A DNA stretch of 64,000 nucleotides, taken from the NCBI RefSeq assembly GCF_023100945.1, contig NZ_CP064689.1, forward strand, positions 7,732,001 through 7,796,000, in the 5' to 3' direction. This stretch comes from Bradyrhizobium sp. 200. Lineage in GTDB: Bacteria > Pseudomonadota > Alphaproteobacteria > Rhizobiales > Xanthobacteraceae. Shown here piece by piece: positions 44,532 to 56,692 of this stretch (position 1 is the first letter of the stretch; each line of letters starts with the position of its first letter). Under the pieces are notes generated by a model. It searched no databases, was not told the origin of the DNA, and saw only the letters and a list, made by a program, of their open reading frames with translations. The position numbers and the translations under genes were made by a program.

Positions 44532-45508
44532 CACTGGTCTCCTGATGCTGAGAGGCTGTAGTCGCCCGACGTCCCCAGCCCGGTGACGTGAGCAAGTTCG
44601 GAAAGGCGGCGATCGGCGCCACGGCCAGTAAGAACGGCTATGACGTTCACGGTTTCGGCGATCAGGGCGCGGGGCACCGTGACGACAGCCTCCTGGATGA
44701 GCTGCTCGAGCCGGCGTAAGGCTCCGAGCGCGCTGCCCGCGTGGATGGTACCTATTCCACCGGGATGGCCCGTGCCCCAAGCCTTGAGCAGATCGAGCGC
44801 TTCGGCCCCGCGAACCTCGCCGATCGGAATGCGATCGGGACGCAGGCGAAGCGATGAGCGCACCAGGTCCGAAAGCGACACGACGCCATCCCTGGTGCGC
44901 AGAGCCACAAGGTTTGGCGCCGTGCACTGGAGCTCTCTTGTATCTTCGATGAGAACGATGCGATCGGAAGTCTTGGCGACTTCAGCGAGCAGCGCATTTG
45001 TGAGGGTCGTTTTGCCAGTTGACGTTCCGCCGACGACCAGTATGTTTTTGCGTGAACTAACGGCTTTCCGCAGCGCTTCAGCCTGTTCTGAAGTCATGAT
45101 CCCTGTCGCGACGTAGTCGTCGAGGGAAAAGACAGCGACGGCCGGTTTGCGGATCGCGAATGCTGGAGCGGCAACTACCGGCGGCAATAGACCTTCGAAG
45201 CGTTCGCCTGTCTCGGGGAGTTCGGCCGACACGCGGGGTGCGCCGGCATGCACTTCGGCACCCACATGATGGGCAACCAGCCGGATGATGCGCTCGCCGT
45301 CGGGCGCGGACAGGGTTTCTCGGGTGTCCACCAAGCCACTCGACAGCCGGTCGATCCACAATCGGCCGTCGGGGTTTAGCATCACCTCGACGATTGAAGG
45401 ATCTTCCAGAAAGCGCGCGATCGCGGGGCCAAGTGCAGTGCGCAGCATGCGCGCGCCGCGAGATATTGCCTCCGATTGAATGGAATGGATTGTCACCACC
45501 GCCCCCAC
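44531..45508 (-). CDS. trbB: Conjugal transfer ATPase TrbB (VirB11-like)
   Basis: 325 residues from a GTG start. Walker A is [17 protein letters not shown] (about 160), the Asp box [16 protein letters not shown], Walker B-like [19 protein letters not shown] and the His box [13 protein letters not shown]. This is the hexameric cytoplasmic traffic ATPase. It heads the trb run B-C-D-E-J-K-L-F-G-I. The 186 bp upstream (45509-45694) holds no gene and is the likely place of a promoter, because in this element an insertion separates trbB from its usual upstream neighbours. Confidence 0.94.
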   Translation of the reverse strand: MGAVVTIHSIQSEAISRGARMLRTALGPAIARFLEDPSIVEVMLNPDGRLWIDRLSSGLVDTRETLSAPDGERIIRLVAHHVGAEVHAGAPRVSAELPETGERFEGLLPPVVAAPAFAIRKPAVAVFSLDDYVATGIMTSEQAEALRKAVSSRKNILVVGGTSTGKTTLTNALLAEVAKTSDRIVLIEDTRELQCTAPNLVALRTRDGVVSLSDLVRSSLRLRPDRIPIGEVRGAEALDLLKAWGTGHPGGIGTIHAGSALGALRRLEQLIQEAVVTVPRALIAETVNVIAVLTGRGADRRLSELAHVTGLGTSGDYSLSASGDQ

Positions 45509-45694
45509 AAATGAAGTCGCCCTCGAGCGACTTCAGTTGGGGTCAATTAGAAAGGGCAGTCATGTCTCCGCGCAATAAGCGGGATGTTGGGTTCGCGGCC
45601 TGGCGTAGAAAAAGAAAGAGTGGGGAATGTCGGATTCCAAACGGAGCACAGATTCGCAAGAGACGGCTTGGAGACCGGGCACAGGCCGGTTAGT

Positions 45695-47089
45695 TCACCA
45701 TTCCGCCGCCTCGCGCGCCTCGAGAATAGCTCCCTCGACGGGCACCATGACAAATTCCGCTTGGCTGTTTCGCTCTGCAAACGGCCGCGCAAACGACGCG
45801 TACAGATGCTCGATCAACGTTCGAAGCCACGGCACAGCGAACCAGAGCAATGCGGCTGCCTGAAAGGCCACACTGATACCAAACGCCAACTGATAGGCGA
45901 TTAGCGGATAGTGACCGTCCTGAGATGACCACTGTCCGACAATAAGCCCGATCCCGTACTGAACCGCGAACGCGGCGCCAAAATGTGCTAGGTTCAACGC
46001 ACCATTTGCACGCGCGGCAAGGCCTTGCGGAAAATAATCGGCGATCATCGCATAGCTGAGGACCGTTGCCGCCCCCATAACTGACACGACAGACCACGGA
46101 AGAAGCGACGGCATCGGCAAGCGGAGGATGACTGCAAGCTCAGCCACAATGAACACCCCTCCCATGGCCGCCAGCAGCACTTCGGCCGTTATGCCGCGTC
46201 TGCGCAGACGATCCGCCATCACGCCCAGCAGCAATGCTCCGAGACTGATTCCAAGGGCCATGATGAACAGCTGCGTCATGAGACTCTGCCGATCAAGCCC
46301 TTCCACATCCGCAAGCCAGGGCGCAGCCCAGAGCGACTGTTGCGCCCACGACGAGCCGATGCAGGCTGCCGACAGCGGCGCAAGTCTCAGGAACCGCACG
46401 TCGGAATAGACAGACCACAATGTAAGTTGCTGCCGGGAAGTCGTCGAGGCTGCTTCATTGATGGCATCTTGCGGCACGGCGAAGTAGGTGAAGGCGGCTA
46501 TGGCGATCGTTACAAAGGTCAGGACTTCGAAAAGACTCCGCCAGCCGATCCAGTCCAATACCCAATCGGTTGGTGCCGTTGCGGTGACGGCTCCAAGCGA
46601 CCCCAGCATGATCATGCAGCCGTTGACGAGCGCGATACGCTCCTTCGGAAACCAGATGACCACGGCCTTAAGCCCTGCCATCAACGAGGCCGCAACCCCA
46701 AGCCCTATCATGGCACGCGCAAGAAGAAGCTCGGAAAATCCCGTTGCGGTACCGAACAGGGTCGCCCCTCCAGCCGCCATCACCAGTAACACGCTCTGGA
46801 CGCGCCGCGGTCCATACCGATCGAGAAGGACGCCAATGGGAATCTGGACGCCTGCAAAGACCAGGAAGTAGACCGACGCGAGCAGCCCCGTTTTTGCGGC
46901 ATCAAGTCCAAATTCGGATGCCAGCGCTGGAGAGATGGAGGCGTTGATTGTTCGGAAGAGGAAGGAAAGATAGTAACTAGCGGCAAACGGAAGGAAGACG
47001 GCCAGGATCAGTCGCCACCATTTCTGGCGCGGGTGATCGCCGACGTCTCGATATTCATCAGCATCTGGCGTTGCTTGTAGCGACGCCAA
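45695..47089 (-). CDS. Major facilitator superfamily transporter
   Basis: 464 residues, twelve membrane segments. The start is a TTG with GAGG just ahead of it. The MFS loop motif is GVLLDRYGPRRVQSVLLVMA between segments 2 and 3, and its echo MADRLRRRGITAEVLL follows segment 8. The FPFAASYYLSFLFRTINASI start resembles the NNP/ACS-type anion symporter branches, but the substrate is not evident. It follows the CopG-like gene by 19 bp and is not part of the standard trb set, so it counts as cargo within the transfer module. Confidence 0.9.
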   Translation of the reverse strand: MASLQATPDADEYRDVGDHPRQKWWRLILAVFLPFAASYYLSFLFRTINASISPALASEFGLDAAKTGLLASVYFLVFAGVQIPIGVLLDRYGPRRVQSVLLVMAAGGATLFGTATGFSELLLARAMIGLGVAASLMAGLKAVVIWFPKERIALVNGCMIMLGSLGAVTATAPTDWVLDWIGWRSLFEVLTFVTIAIAAFTYFAVPQDAINEAASTTSRQQLTLWSVYSDVRFLRLAPLSAACIGSSWAQQSLWAAPWLADVEGLDRQSLMTQLFIMALGISLGALLLGVMADRLRRRGITAEVLLAAMGGVFIVAELAVILRLPMPSLLPWSVVSVMGAATVLSYAMIADYFPQGLAARANGALNLAHFGAAFAVQYGIGLIVGQWSSQDGHYPLIAYQLAFGISVAFQAAALLWFAVPWLRTLIEHLYASFARPFAERNSQAEFVMVPVEGAILEAREAAEW

Positions 47090-47108
47090 ATCCTCGTATC
47101 CAGCTTGA

Positions 47109-47774
47109 TCACGCCGGCCAGCAGAAGGCGTTTGGCAGGTGACGAAAGTTGGAATTGCTGCCGCCCTCCTGGGCGGCAGCGGACGATTCGTGTTTGACGC
47201 TTACATCGCCTCGCGAACCGGCGCCGTTCATGACGTATGTCGGCTTGGGCTCGACTAGCTCATCCTCGTCGATCGTCGATTTCAAGCCGTTGAAGCGTGT
47301 CGCATTGAGGCGATCGATCGTCTCCTGGATAAGCGGGCGGTCCTGCCGAACCCGCTGATCGACCTGTTCGGCCAAAACCTTGAAGCGCTCGTCGCCGAGC
47401 TGGCAGGCATCTCGCTGTTGCTGTTGCGGCAGAGGCGGCATCACAGCGAGGTGATATCGTGCATGCAGCGCGACCGTCTCAGCGATCGTCCGAAAATTGC
47501 GTTCTAGAGAGTCGAATCGGGCATGTATATCGTCAAAACTCTGCCGCACCGGATTCTCTGGAGGACGCGGATTCAGAAATTGTGCAAGCGCAGCCTCCAC
47601 GACCATGCTCTTGCCTACGCCCGGACGTTCAGTCGCAGCTTCGAGTTGCTCGTGAATCTTCTCGGTGATCCGGATGGTTACTTTGCGGGTTACCAAGGAA
47701 TTCCGCTTGTGATGTGACGATTTGGCCAACGCGGCCTGGCTGGCTTCCAGATCGGATTCGCCGTGGAGCTGCAT
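47109..47774 (-). CDS. CopG-like (ribbon-helix-helix) protein, extra copy
   Basis: 221 residues from the ATG at 47774 (GGAGAAG ribosome site). After a polar leader of about 30 residues comes RKVTIRITEKIHEQLEAATE with GVGKSMVVEAALAQFLNPRP, a ribbon-helix-helix motif. Then follow RFDSLERNFRTIAETVALHA and a C-terminal segment typical of CopG proteins that accompany traG. A shorter relative sits in the normal place beside traG at 56925. This copy has extra N- and C-terminal extensions. It may have drifted to regulate the MFS gene. Confidence 0.78.
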   Translation of the reverse strand: MQLHGESDLEASQAALAKSSHHKRNSLVTRKVTIRITEKIHEQLEAATERPGVGKSMVVEAALAQFLNPRPPENPVRQSFDDIHARFDSLERNFRTIAETVALHARYHLAVMPPLPQQQQRDACQLGDERFKVLAEQVDQRVRQDRPLIQETIDRLNATRFNGLKSTIDEDELVEPKPTYVMNGAGSRGDVSVKHESSAAAQEGGSNSNFRHLPNAFCWPA

Positions 47775-47841
47775 TTTCGTTCTTCTCCGTACTCTGAGCA
47801 CACCGATCGAGGCCGCAACGATTGCGGTGGATTGATTCTGC

Positions 47842-47955
47842 CAAAGGGTGATTGGCTCTGACGAAGACGACAGAAAAGCAGCATCGCGGACGGTGCAACT
47901 ATCGACGGTGCCGATCGTATCCTGGCGTAGCGAAAGAAGGGATTAGCGGTTGACT
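47842..47955. repeat. Imperfect direct repeat, copy 1
   Basis: About 110 bp resembling 56819-56926 in the same orientation. The best part shares GATCGTATCCTG, then a GGGATTxGCGGTTGACT block. It lies just upstream of the extra CopG-like gene. The 347 bp from 47808 to 48154 holds no other recognisable gene. Confidence 0.7.
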
Positions 47956-48154
47956 GGTCATTTACCTATAAATCCGGTGGCTGACGCTCCGAAGCTGATG
48001 TCCGCTTCGCTTCCAGAGCGTTGCAGTTGCTGCGCAGCAGCGAAATGGCGCGATGCGCCAGCAACCGACCGTAGTTGTCCTTACTGATCGCAGTCGATAG
48101 CAATCGAACTCTGTCCCATAAGCAATCTTACGACGGTCAAGCAAAAATCCGAGT

Positions 48155-48694
48155 TTGTTCGCGACCTGCGAAGTCCAATTGAATTTTGCGCCAAGTTCAC
48201 GGAATTTGTGCCCGCTCCAAGAAGCTAGGCGTTCAGGACCGAAGCGGTCTTCTGAACCGCACTTTGCGTATCTCTGTGAGCCAGTTGGTGCCGAATTTCC
48301 GACGTTAGCAAGCCTACTGGGACCTAGCCCTCAAGCGCGGAACATCGCTCCACCCGCCCTTTCAGCACGCCAGGATAGGAACTTTCACGGTGTTGCCCCC
48401 CGGTCAAGCCATGTACGAAGGGGCTCAAAGTGGTGCAGCGCTCTAAGGAACGCGTTGGCCAATGGTGGTATCGCCTATCTCAATGAAAACATTCGCTATG
48501 CTTATGAAGCTCCCGTGAGCATGTATCTGTTTGCTAGTGGACGTTATCGCAAAGAGAAAGAGGAATACCGACCGGTGCTGGTCGGGCTCAATCTCCTGAG
48601 GATCAAGGAGGCTGACTATCGGAATTTCGCCCAAAGCTGGGTCAAATGGCTTCAGGTCTCCGAAATTGAAGCGACGGTGGATGAAGTCGCTTAA
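48155..48694 (+). CDS. Hypothetical protein, possibly only the C-terminal part genuine
   Basis: A 179-codon frame with no recognised family. The first 95 residues are Arg/Ser/Pro-rich and look like non-coding sequence read through. The last 80 (IAYLNENIRYAYEAPVSMYL, then SGRYRKEKEEYRPVLVGLNL and SWVKWLQVSEIEATVDEVA) have normal protein composition. This may therefore be the tail of a truncated gene or a short gene starting near 48521. No signal peptide or membrane segment is seen. It lies between direct-repeat copy 1 and the aminotransferase gene, on the opposite strand to both neighbouring operons. Confidence 0.3.
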   Translation: MFATCEVQLNFAPSSRNLCPLQEARRSGPKRSSEPHFAYLCEPVGAEFPTLASLLGPSPQARNIAPPALSARQDRNFHGVAPRSSHVRRGSKWCSALRNALANGGIAYLNENIRYAYEAPVSMYLFASGRYRKEKEEYRPVLVGLNLLRIKEADYRNFAQSWVKWLQVSEIEATVDEVA

Positions 48695-48876
48695 TTGCTG
48701 CTAACACTCAATCAGGTACCACTTCCCAGAACGCTACCCTCGCGCCCGCACTCTTGGCGGGACGTACAGGCGCTCAGCGGCCGACGCGATGGAGCAGGCG
48801 TGCACCAAAATTGCTCGATGCGCAGACGACCTCTCGGCCGAGCGATGCCCAGATCCATGAATCGCCCTTCAGTTAG

Positions 48877-50827
<1,951 letters not shown>

Positions 50828-50846
50828 CGTTCCACTCCGTTCCGGA

Positions 50847-53800
50847 TCAAGACGCTTGGCGGGCGCGATGGCCGTAAAGACGCGCTGCGGCTTCCTCAGA
50901 CAACCGTCCTTCGAACAGATCGCGTTCGATCAACGCCGACGCGCGCTCCTTCGGGTTGCCTAAGCCGCCGCCTCCCGGCGTGTGGACGATGAGCCGGTCG
51001 CCCGCCTCGATCGTCTGCAACCCCTTCCCTGCGATCGGACGTCCCGACCGGAGACCGACGTAACCAGGCGCTCCGCTGTCGCCTCCGAGACGGCCGCGAG
51101 CGGGGTTCTCGATCCGCTCGAAGGCAGCGCTGAGCCGGAACGCCGTCGCTTCGGTGTTCTCGACTTCGATGACCTGGCCGAGTCCGCCGCGCGTGCGGCC
51201 CGGACCGCCGCTGTCGGTCCGGAGTTCCTTGCGCCAGAAGATGAAGGGGATCTGCGTCTCGGCGATCTCGATTGGCATGCAGTGGATGCCGGTCGGGAAA
51301 GCCGTCGCCGACAGTCCATCCTTCGTGAATCTCGCGCCCATCCCGCCGCTGGTGGTCACCGCCAGCGAATAGTTGCGCCCCTTGCGCTCGCCTTCAGCGA
51401 AGGTGCCGCGCAGAGCGATGTTCCACATACAGGAACTGCCTTCCGCCGGAATCCGCTCCGGCAGCACCTGCGCGAGGCATCCGAAGACCAGATCCGGAAG
51501 CATCTGTCCAATCACGTGCCGCGCTCCGACCGGCGACGGCTTCTTCGCGTTCACGATGCTGCCTTCCGGCGCACCGACGGTGAGCAGCGACAGCGAACCG
51601 GCGTTGTTGGGGATGTCGCCGGCAATGGCGCAACTGACGGCGAAAGACGTGTAGGCAGTCGCATACGTCAGCGGCACGTTGATGCCTTTGACGACCGCCG
51701 CGGCGCTGCCGGCGAAGTCGATGGAAATCCCTTCATCATGGATCGTCAGTGACGCGCGCAGCGTCAGCGGCTCGTTGTAGCCGTCAACGATCATCTCGCT
51801 GGTCCAGGTTCCCTTCGGCAGCGACGTGATCTCCTTGAGCACCGCATCGCGCGACCGCTCGAAGATGAAGTCGGCCAGCGGCGTAAGATCGTCGAGCCCG
51901 AACTGGGCCATGGTCTCCTGAAGACGTTTCACTCCGACGTCGTTGCACGCCGCCAGCGAATAAGTGTCGCCGACGGTATCGACGGGCAGCCGCGTGTTGG
52001 CCTCGATCATCGCGACGAGTGTCTCGTTCACCGTGCCCTGATCGATCAGCTTGATCAGCGGAATATAGAGCCCTTCGGCGAAGACGTCGGGCGCCTCGGT
52101 CCCCGCGCCCAAGCCGCCGATATCCATCAGGTGGCTGGTGCAGGCGAACAGCGCGACGCACCTGGATTCCTGGAAGCAGGGCGTGACGACGACGAAGTCG
52201 TTCAGATGGCCGGTGCCGAGCCAGGGATCGTTCGTGATGTAGGCGTCGCCTGGTCTCATCGTTTCGATCGGGAAGCGACGAATAAAGTGCTTCACGGACT
52301 CGGCCATCGTGTTCACATGCCCCGGTGTACCGGTGACGGCCTGCGCCAGCATCCGGCCCGACAGGTCGAACACGCCGACTGAGACGTCGCCGCAAGCACG
52401 CACCAACGGACTGAAAGCGGTCCGGATCAGGACCTGCGCCTGCTCCTCGACGAGAGCCAGCAGACGATTCCAGAGGACCTGGTGGCGGATCGCGGAATTG
52501 GAATTCCGGGCGTTCATTGTCTGCTCCTGGGCAGCGACGCGTTGCATGACGATGCAGCCGTCCCCGTCGATCGAGGCGGAGAAGCGCGATGTCACGTAGG
52601 TGGATGTCTCGTCTTCCACGATGAGCGCGGGACCGCTGATGGTCGCGCCCTTCTCCAACCGAGACCGCCGATAGACGGGAACGACAATCGACTTGGAGGT
52701 CGTGCCATCGAACACTTCGCGCAGACCGGCATCCGAAGGTTCGCCGGTGCGCTGCACCGGCGCGGTCGGTTCGACGGCCTGCAGCGCGGTCGAGACGGTG
52801 ACCGACCAGCTTAGGACCTCGATGGCCGCGCCTGGAATGAAGCGAGTGAAGAGGTTTCCATAGAGATCTTCGAACAGTTCGCGCAGCACGGTTCCGGTCA
52901 GAGGCTTGGACCGATCCGGCAGCACGACGGAGATTTCGTGTCCCTGCCCGACGTAGCGCATGTGCGCCACGCGACGTTCGATGAGCCCGCCGCCATCCAC
53001 CTTGACGAGTGCGGCCGCATCCGCGGTCATTCTGTCGAGGAAGACGCCGATCTCCTCCGGATCGGCAGATGCGAGGTTGACGTGTTTGCTGCGGATCAAT
53101 TCGAACGAGATCGGCGCCTCGAGGAAGCCAACCGCCGAGCCGACGCCTGCGTTGCGCGGCACCACCACCTTCTTGATCCCGACCTTCTCAGCGACCCACG
53201 CGGCATGCAGCGGAGCGGCGCCGCCGAACGCGATCATCGTGTGGTCCGCGATCGGCTCTCCTCGCTCGGCCGCGTGCACGCGCACCGCGCTCGCCATGCT
53301 CTCGCAGACCGTTTCGGTGACCGCGAAGGCCGCAGTGCTGGTCGAGAGGCCGAGCTCCTTGCCGATCGAATCATCCAGGGCGCGCGAGGCGGCCTCGGGA
53401 CTGAGTTCAACCCGCCCGCCAGCAAATGCCGCAGGATCCAACAGACCTAGCGTTAGGTCGGCGTCGGTAACCGTCGCGGCGGAACCGCCGTCAGGATAGC
53501 AGGCTGGACCCGGCTGCGATCCGGCGCTTTGCGGTCCGACGGTCACTCGCCGGAGCCGGTCGACGCCCGCAATCGATCCGCCGCCCGCTCCGATTTCGAC
53601 AAGTTCGACCGCGGGAATACGAAGCGGCAGACCGCTACCCTTCATGAGGCGGTGTGTCCGGTCGACTTCGAACGAATTGGCGGTGATAGGCTCTCCGTCC
53701 TGAATGAGACAGATTTTCGCTGTCGTACCGCCCATATCGAACGACACCACGCGCTTGTCGCCCAGGCTGCGCGCGCGCTGCGCCGCGTAGATCGCGCCAC

Positions 53801-54623
53801 CGGCCGGACCGGATTCGACCAAACGGATCGGATACCGGCGTGCGGTCTCGATCGAAGTCAATCCACCTCCGGACGTGACGAGGAACAGCCGGCCGGAGAA
53901 GTTTGCGGTGGCAAGCGCCGCTTCCATCCTCTGCAGGTAGCCGTTGATCAGAGGCTTGACGTAAGCGTTGCCGGCGGCCGTCGACGTGCGTTCGTATTCC
54001 CGGATTTCCGGACACACGTCCGACGACATGGTGATCGACAGGTCCGGCAGGACGTCTTCCAGGAAACGCGCCGCCATCTCCTCATGGGAGGGATTCGCGT
54101 ACGAATGCATGAAAGCGATGGCGACGCTTTCGACGCCGCTGGTCTTCAATTCTTCCGCGATCTTGGCGAGTTCGATCAGGTTCAGACCGAGCTTGACGTT
54201 CCCCTTCGCATCCATGCGCTCGCTGACCGTGTAGCGGCGTTCGCGCGAAATCAGAGGCAGCGGCTTGGAGATCTGCAAATCGTATTGATCGTAACGTCCT
54301 TCGCTGCCGAGTTCGAGGACATCCCGGAAGCCGGCGGTGGTAATCAGCGCCGTCTTCGCGCCCTTACGCTCGAGCACCGCGTTCGTGGCGAGCGTCGTTC
54401 CGTGGATGAAGACGTCGACCTTGGAGAGGTCGAGCTCGACGGTGCGCAGGAGCTGCTTCGCTCCGTTCATCAGCCCGACCTCGGGCTGCGCGACGGTCGT
54501 GAGAACCTTGCGGGTAAGCCTGCCGAATGGTCCATCCAGCACCACGTCCGTGAACGTGCCGCCGATGTCGATGGCGAGGCGAATTTCTGTCGTCCTGGTC
54601 AAGTAAGGTACTCCGACGTGCAT
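50847..54623 (-). CDS. Fused hydantoinase A/B (5-oxoprolinase-type) protein
   Basis: 1258 residues from the ATG at 54623. The first ~690 residues are HyuA: RLAIDIGGTFTDVVLDGPFG (ASKHA-type nucleotide fold), VFIHGTTLATNAVLERKGAK, VSFDMGGTTAKICLI, EIGAGGGSIAGVD. The remainder is HyuB: IRHQVLWNRLLALVEEQAQV, GTPGHVNTMAESVKHFIRRF, YITNDPWLGTGHLNDFVVVT and TPGGGGLGNPKERA at the end. Such enzymes use ATP to open hydantoin or 5-oxoproline rings or carboxylate ketones. Fusion of A and B is known for 5-oxoprolinases. The start is 4 bp after the iclR stop. Confidence 0.92.
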   Translation of the reverse strand: MHVGVPYLTRTTEIRLAIDIGGTFTDVVLDGPFGRLTRKVLTTVAQPEVGLMNGAKQLLRTVELDLSKVDVFIHGTTLATNAVLERKGAKTALITTAGFRDVLELGSEGRYDQYDLQISKPLPLISRERRYTVSERMDAKGNVKLGLNLIELAKIAEELKTSGVESVAIAFMHSYANPSHEEMAARFLEDVLPDLSITMSSDVCPEIREYERTSTAAGNAYVKPLINGYLQRMEAALATANFSGRLFLVTSGGGLTSIETARRYPIRLVESGPAGGAIYAAQRARSLGDKRVVSFDMGGTTAKICLIQDGEPITANSFEVDRTHRLMKGSGLPLRIPAVELVEIGAGGGSIAGVDRLRRVTVGPQSAGSQPGPACYPDGGSAATVTDADLTLGLLDPAAFAGGRVELSPEAASRALDDSIGKELGLSTSTAAFAVTETVCESMASAVRVHAAERGEPIADHTMIAFGGAAPLHAAWVAEKVGIKKVVVPRNAGVGSAVGFLEAPISFELIRSKHVNLASADPEEIGVFLDRMTADAAALVKVDGGGLIERRVAHMRYVGQGHEISVVLPDRSKPLTGTVLRELFEDLYGNLFTRFIPGAAIEVLSWSVTVSTALQAVEPTAPVQRTGEPSDAGLREVFDGTTSKSIVVPVYRRSRLEKGATISGPALIVEDETSTYVTSRFSASIDGDGCIVMQRVAAQEQTMNARNSNSAIRHQVLWNRLLALVEEQAQVLIRTAFSPLVRACGDVSVGVFDLSGRMLAQAVTGTPGHVNTMAESVKHFIRRFPIETMRPGDAYITNDPWLGTGHLNDFVVVTPCFQESRCVALFACTSHLMDIGGLGAGTEAPDVFAEGLYIPLIKLIDQGTVNETLVAMIEANTRLPVDTVGDTYSLAACNDVGVKRLQETMAQFGLDDLTPLADFIFERSRDAVLKEITSLPKGTWTSEMIVDGYNEPLTLRASLTIHDEGISIDFAGSAAAVVKGINVPLTYATAYTSFAVSCAIAGDIPNNAGSLSLLTVGAPEGSIVNAKKPSPVGARHVIGQMLPDLVFGCLAQVLPERIPAEGSSCMWNIALRGTFAEGERKGRNYSLAVTTSGGMGARFTKDGLSATAFPTGIHCMPIEIAETQIPFIFWRKELRTDSGGPGRTRGGLGQVIEVENTEATAFRLSAAFERIENPARGRLGGDSGAPGYVGLRSGRPIAGKGLQTIEAGDRLIVHTPGGGGLGNPKERASALIERDLFEGRLSEEAAARLYGHRARQAS

Positions 54624-54627
54624 TAGC

Positions 54628-55428
54628 TCAGATGAGCAGCGATTTAAGAGATTCCGCCTTCCGTCTGCACAATTCGACGAAGCGCGCGAATTCCGCATCG
54701 GTCAGCGTTGGTGATTTTTTGCAGTTGAGATTGAGCGTCCCGAAGACGGATCCGTCGTGACGATGCAGCGGGAAGGCGACCGTGCGCCAGCCCATGACGA
54801 ACTCGTCCTCCATGACGCTGTATCCGCGCGCTCGCGCCGCGACGATCTCCTTGCGGATGACGGACTTGGCGGTGATCGTCGCCTCGGTCTGGGCAACGGG
54901 CTTCAGTTTGGCGAGATAGTCCGCAAGCTCTGTCTCCGGCTTCAGTCCGAGCAGTACGCGGCCGGCCGCCGTGCAGTAGGCGGGAAAGCGGACGCCAACG
55001 CCGAGCGTTCGCGCCATGAGCTGCAGCGGCATTGTGTACGCGACGACCAGCACCTCTTCACCGTCGAGAACGCCGACGAGGCACGACTGGCCCGTGATCC
55101 GGCTGAGCTCTTCGCAGGCCGGCTGGAGCACTTGCGCATGTCCGCCACTGCTAAGGAAGGACGTCGCGAAGCGGACTACTTTTGGCGTCAGTCTGAAGGT
55201 GCGGCCGGCCGTTTCGGCGTAACCCAACGCCCGTAGCGTATGGAGAATGCGCCTGACGCTCGGCTTCGGAAGGTCGGTGGCTCTCGCCAGATCACTGATC
55301 GTGAGGGCTTCCTGATGATCACCAAGCTTCTCGATGACCTTCAGGCTGCGCGACAGCACCTCGAGGAAATCCGGTCCTTTGCCCGCTGCTTGGCGTTTCT
55401 TGGCATCTTCGGCGCGTAGCTTTGTCAT
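54628..55428 (-). CDS. IclR-family transcriptional regulator
   Basis: 266 residues from the ATG at 55428 (MTKLRAEDAKKRQAAG); a longer frame to 55611 covers the operator and is rejected. The winged helix-turn-helix is EALTISDLARATDLPKPSVR, then RILHTLRALGYAE. The effector domain has SCLVGVLDGEEVLVVAYTMP, RFPAYCTAAGRVLLGL and YSVMEDEFVMGWRTVAFPLH, close to the PcaR/PobR branch that senses aromatic or dicarboxylic acids. It is co-directional with the hyu genes. Matching palindromes upstream of it and of the TTT gene suggest self-regulation and operon control. Confidence 0.9.
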   Translation of the reverse strand: MTKLRAEDAKKRQAAGKGPDFLEVLSRSLKVIEKLGDHQEALTISDLARATDLPKPSVRRILHTLRALGYAETAGRTFRLTPKVVRFATSFLSSGGHAQVLQPACEELSRITGQSCLVGVLDGEEVLVVAYTMPLQLMARTLGVGVRFPAYCTAAGRVLLGLKPETELADYLAKLKPVAQTEATITAKSVIRKEIVAARARGYSVMEDEFVMGWRTVAFPLHRHDGSVFGTLNLNCKKSPTLTDAEFARFVELCRRKAESLKSLLI

Positions 55429-55557
55429 TTCGAATGATCCTCGGCTAGGATAGACAGCCGCGGATTTCGGCCCTTGGGCCAAATTCGATGACCTGTGGGG
55501 TGCCTGCTGCGGCAACCTCCCGGAGAAGTTTATCGCCGAAACCACACGACCGCCTAA

Positions 55558-55572
55558 CGTACATTTGTACGA
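55558..55572. promoter_or_regulatory. Candidate IclR operator, site 1
   Basis: CGTACATTTGTACGA, an inverted repeat of GTACA/TGTAC around a 3-bp centre, lies 130 bp ahead of the iclR start. The same pattern occurs at 56706-56720 in front of the TTT gene. The 279-bp gap 55429-55707 holds no gene. Confidence 0.6.
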
Positions 55573-55707
55573 TTTTTGTGTAGTGTCAAATACGGTTGCT
55601 GACGGTTGCATTGGCTTTGCCGCGGGGGCCCTCGAGCACGATCGAGTAACGGTTCAGGCGCGGATGGAGGAATCATTCCGTCCGCCCACGCGTCTGTCTT
55701 CGAATTC

Positions 55708-56682
55708 TCAAGTGGCGGCGAGGCCAAGCCGCTTGACGAGATTTGTCCACGCCTCTTGCGTCGCGGCAACCTCGGCCGCCGCATCCCGAGCGACCGTTGG
55801 TCTGCCCACCACGAAATTTTGCTTCATCACGGCCTGCATCGCGGGACCGGAAATGATTTTGGAGAAGGTCTTTTCCAGGATATCCGCTATGTCTGCAGGA
55901 AGTTTTGCTGGACCAAAGAAACCAATGAAGCCGCCCCGCCAGTCGAATTCAGCGGGGTAGCCCAGCTTCTTGAAAATCGGAATGTTCGCGAAGCCGTCGA
56001 CTTCCTCGGGCGACAAGATCGCCAAAGCCTTCACCGCGCGCGCTTCAATCTGAGGCGCGAGCGTAGCCATCGTGCCCATCGTGCAGGCCACCTGGTTGCT
56101 CAACACGTCGTTAAGCATCAGCGCCTCGCCCTTGTACGGCACGTGAACCATATCGAGCTTGTTGTAGTCGGAGAACAGCTGCTGGAAGGCGTGGCTGGTC
56201 GTGCCAGCGCCAAAGCTCCCGAAAGCGAGTTTGCGGCCGCGGGCGTAGGCGACAAACTCTTCCAAAGTGTTAGCTGGAGATGCCACAGGGACTACGAACG
56301 GCATTACCGTCCGACCGAGAGATCCGATCGTCGTGAAGTCGGCAACCGCATCGTACAGTTTCTGCGGGGCAACGGCGGGCGCTTGCACAAGGCTTGACGA
56401 ATTGAACAGCAATGTATGCCCGTCGGGGGCGGCACGCGCGACTTCCGCGGAGCCGATCATGCCTCCTGCGCCTGCCCTATTATCTACGATTACCGTCTGT
56501 CCGAACTCAGTCGAGAGATTTTGCGCGAGCGAACGAGCCAGCACGTCCACGACGCCGCCCGCAGGGAACGGGCAGACCAACCGTATCGTCCTAGATGGAT
56601 ACCCGGCAGACCAGGCGAAACGAGAAGAGCCCATTGCCGCCGCGCTAACCGCCGCGAATTGTAACAGCCTCCTCGTAATCAT
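55708..56682 (-). CDS. TTT-family (Bug) periplasmic solute-binding protein
   Basis: 324 residues from the ATG at 56682, which has GGAGG four bases upstream. Signal peptide MITRRLLQFAAVSAAAMGSS, cleavage near FAWSAG. Bug-family marks are IRLVCPFPAGGVVDVLARSL, DNRAGAGGMIGSAEVARAAP and DGHTLLFNSSS, with VHVPYKGEALMLNDVLSNQV in the second lobe. It binds an organic acid, presumably the substrate of the hyu-rraA-aminotransferase route. No TctA/TctB genes are present; the MFS gene at 45695 is the only membrane transporter nearby. Confidence 0.9.
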   Translation of the reverse strand: MITRRLLQFAAVSAAAMGSSRFAWSAGYPSRTIRLVCPFPAGGVVDVLARSLAQNLSTEFGQTVIVDNRAGAGGMIGSAEVARAAPDGHTLLFNSSSLVQAPAVAPQKLYDAVADFTTIGSLGRTVMPFVVPVASPANTLEEFVAYARGRKLAFGSFGAGTTSHAFQQLFSDYNKLDMVHVPYKGEALMLNDVLSNQVACTMGTMATLAPQIEARAVKALAILSPEEVDGFANIPIFKKLGYPAEFDWRGGFIGFFGPAKLPADIADILEKTFSKIISGPAMQAVMKQNFVVGRPTVARDAAAEVAATQEAWTNLVKRLGLAAT

Positions 56683-56692
56683 AGTGCCTCCT

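Noticed and set aside
53529..54626. 365-codon plus-strand frame opposite hyuA
   Set aside because: Antisense to the HyuA domain with intact nucleotide motifs; no independent support.
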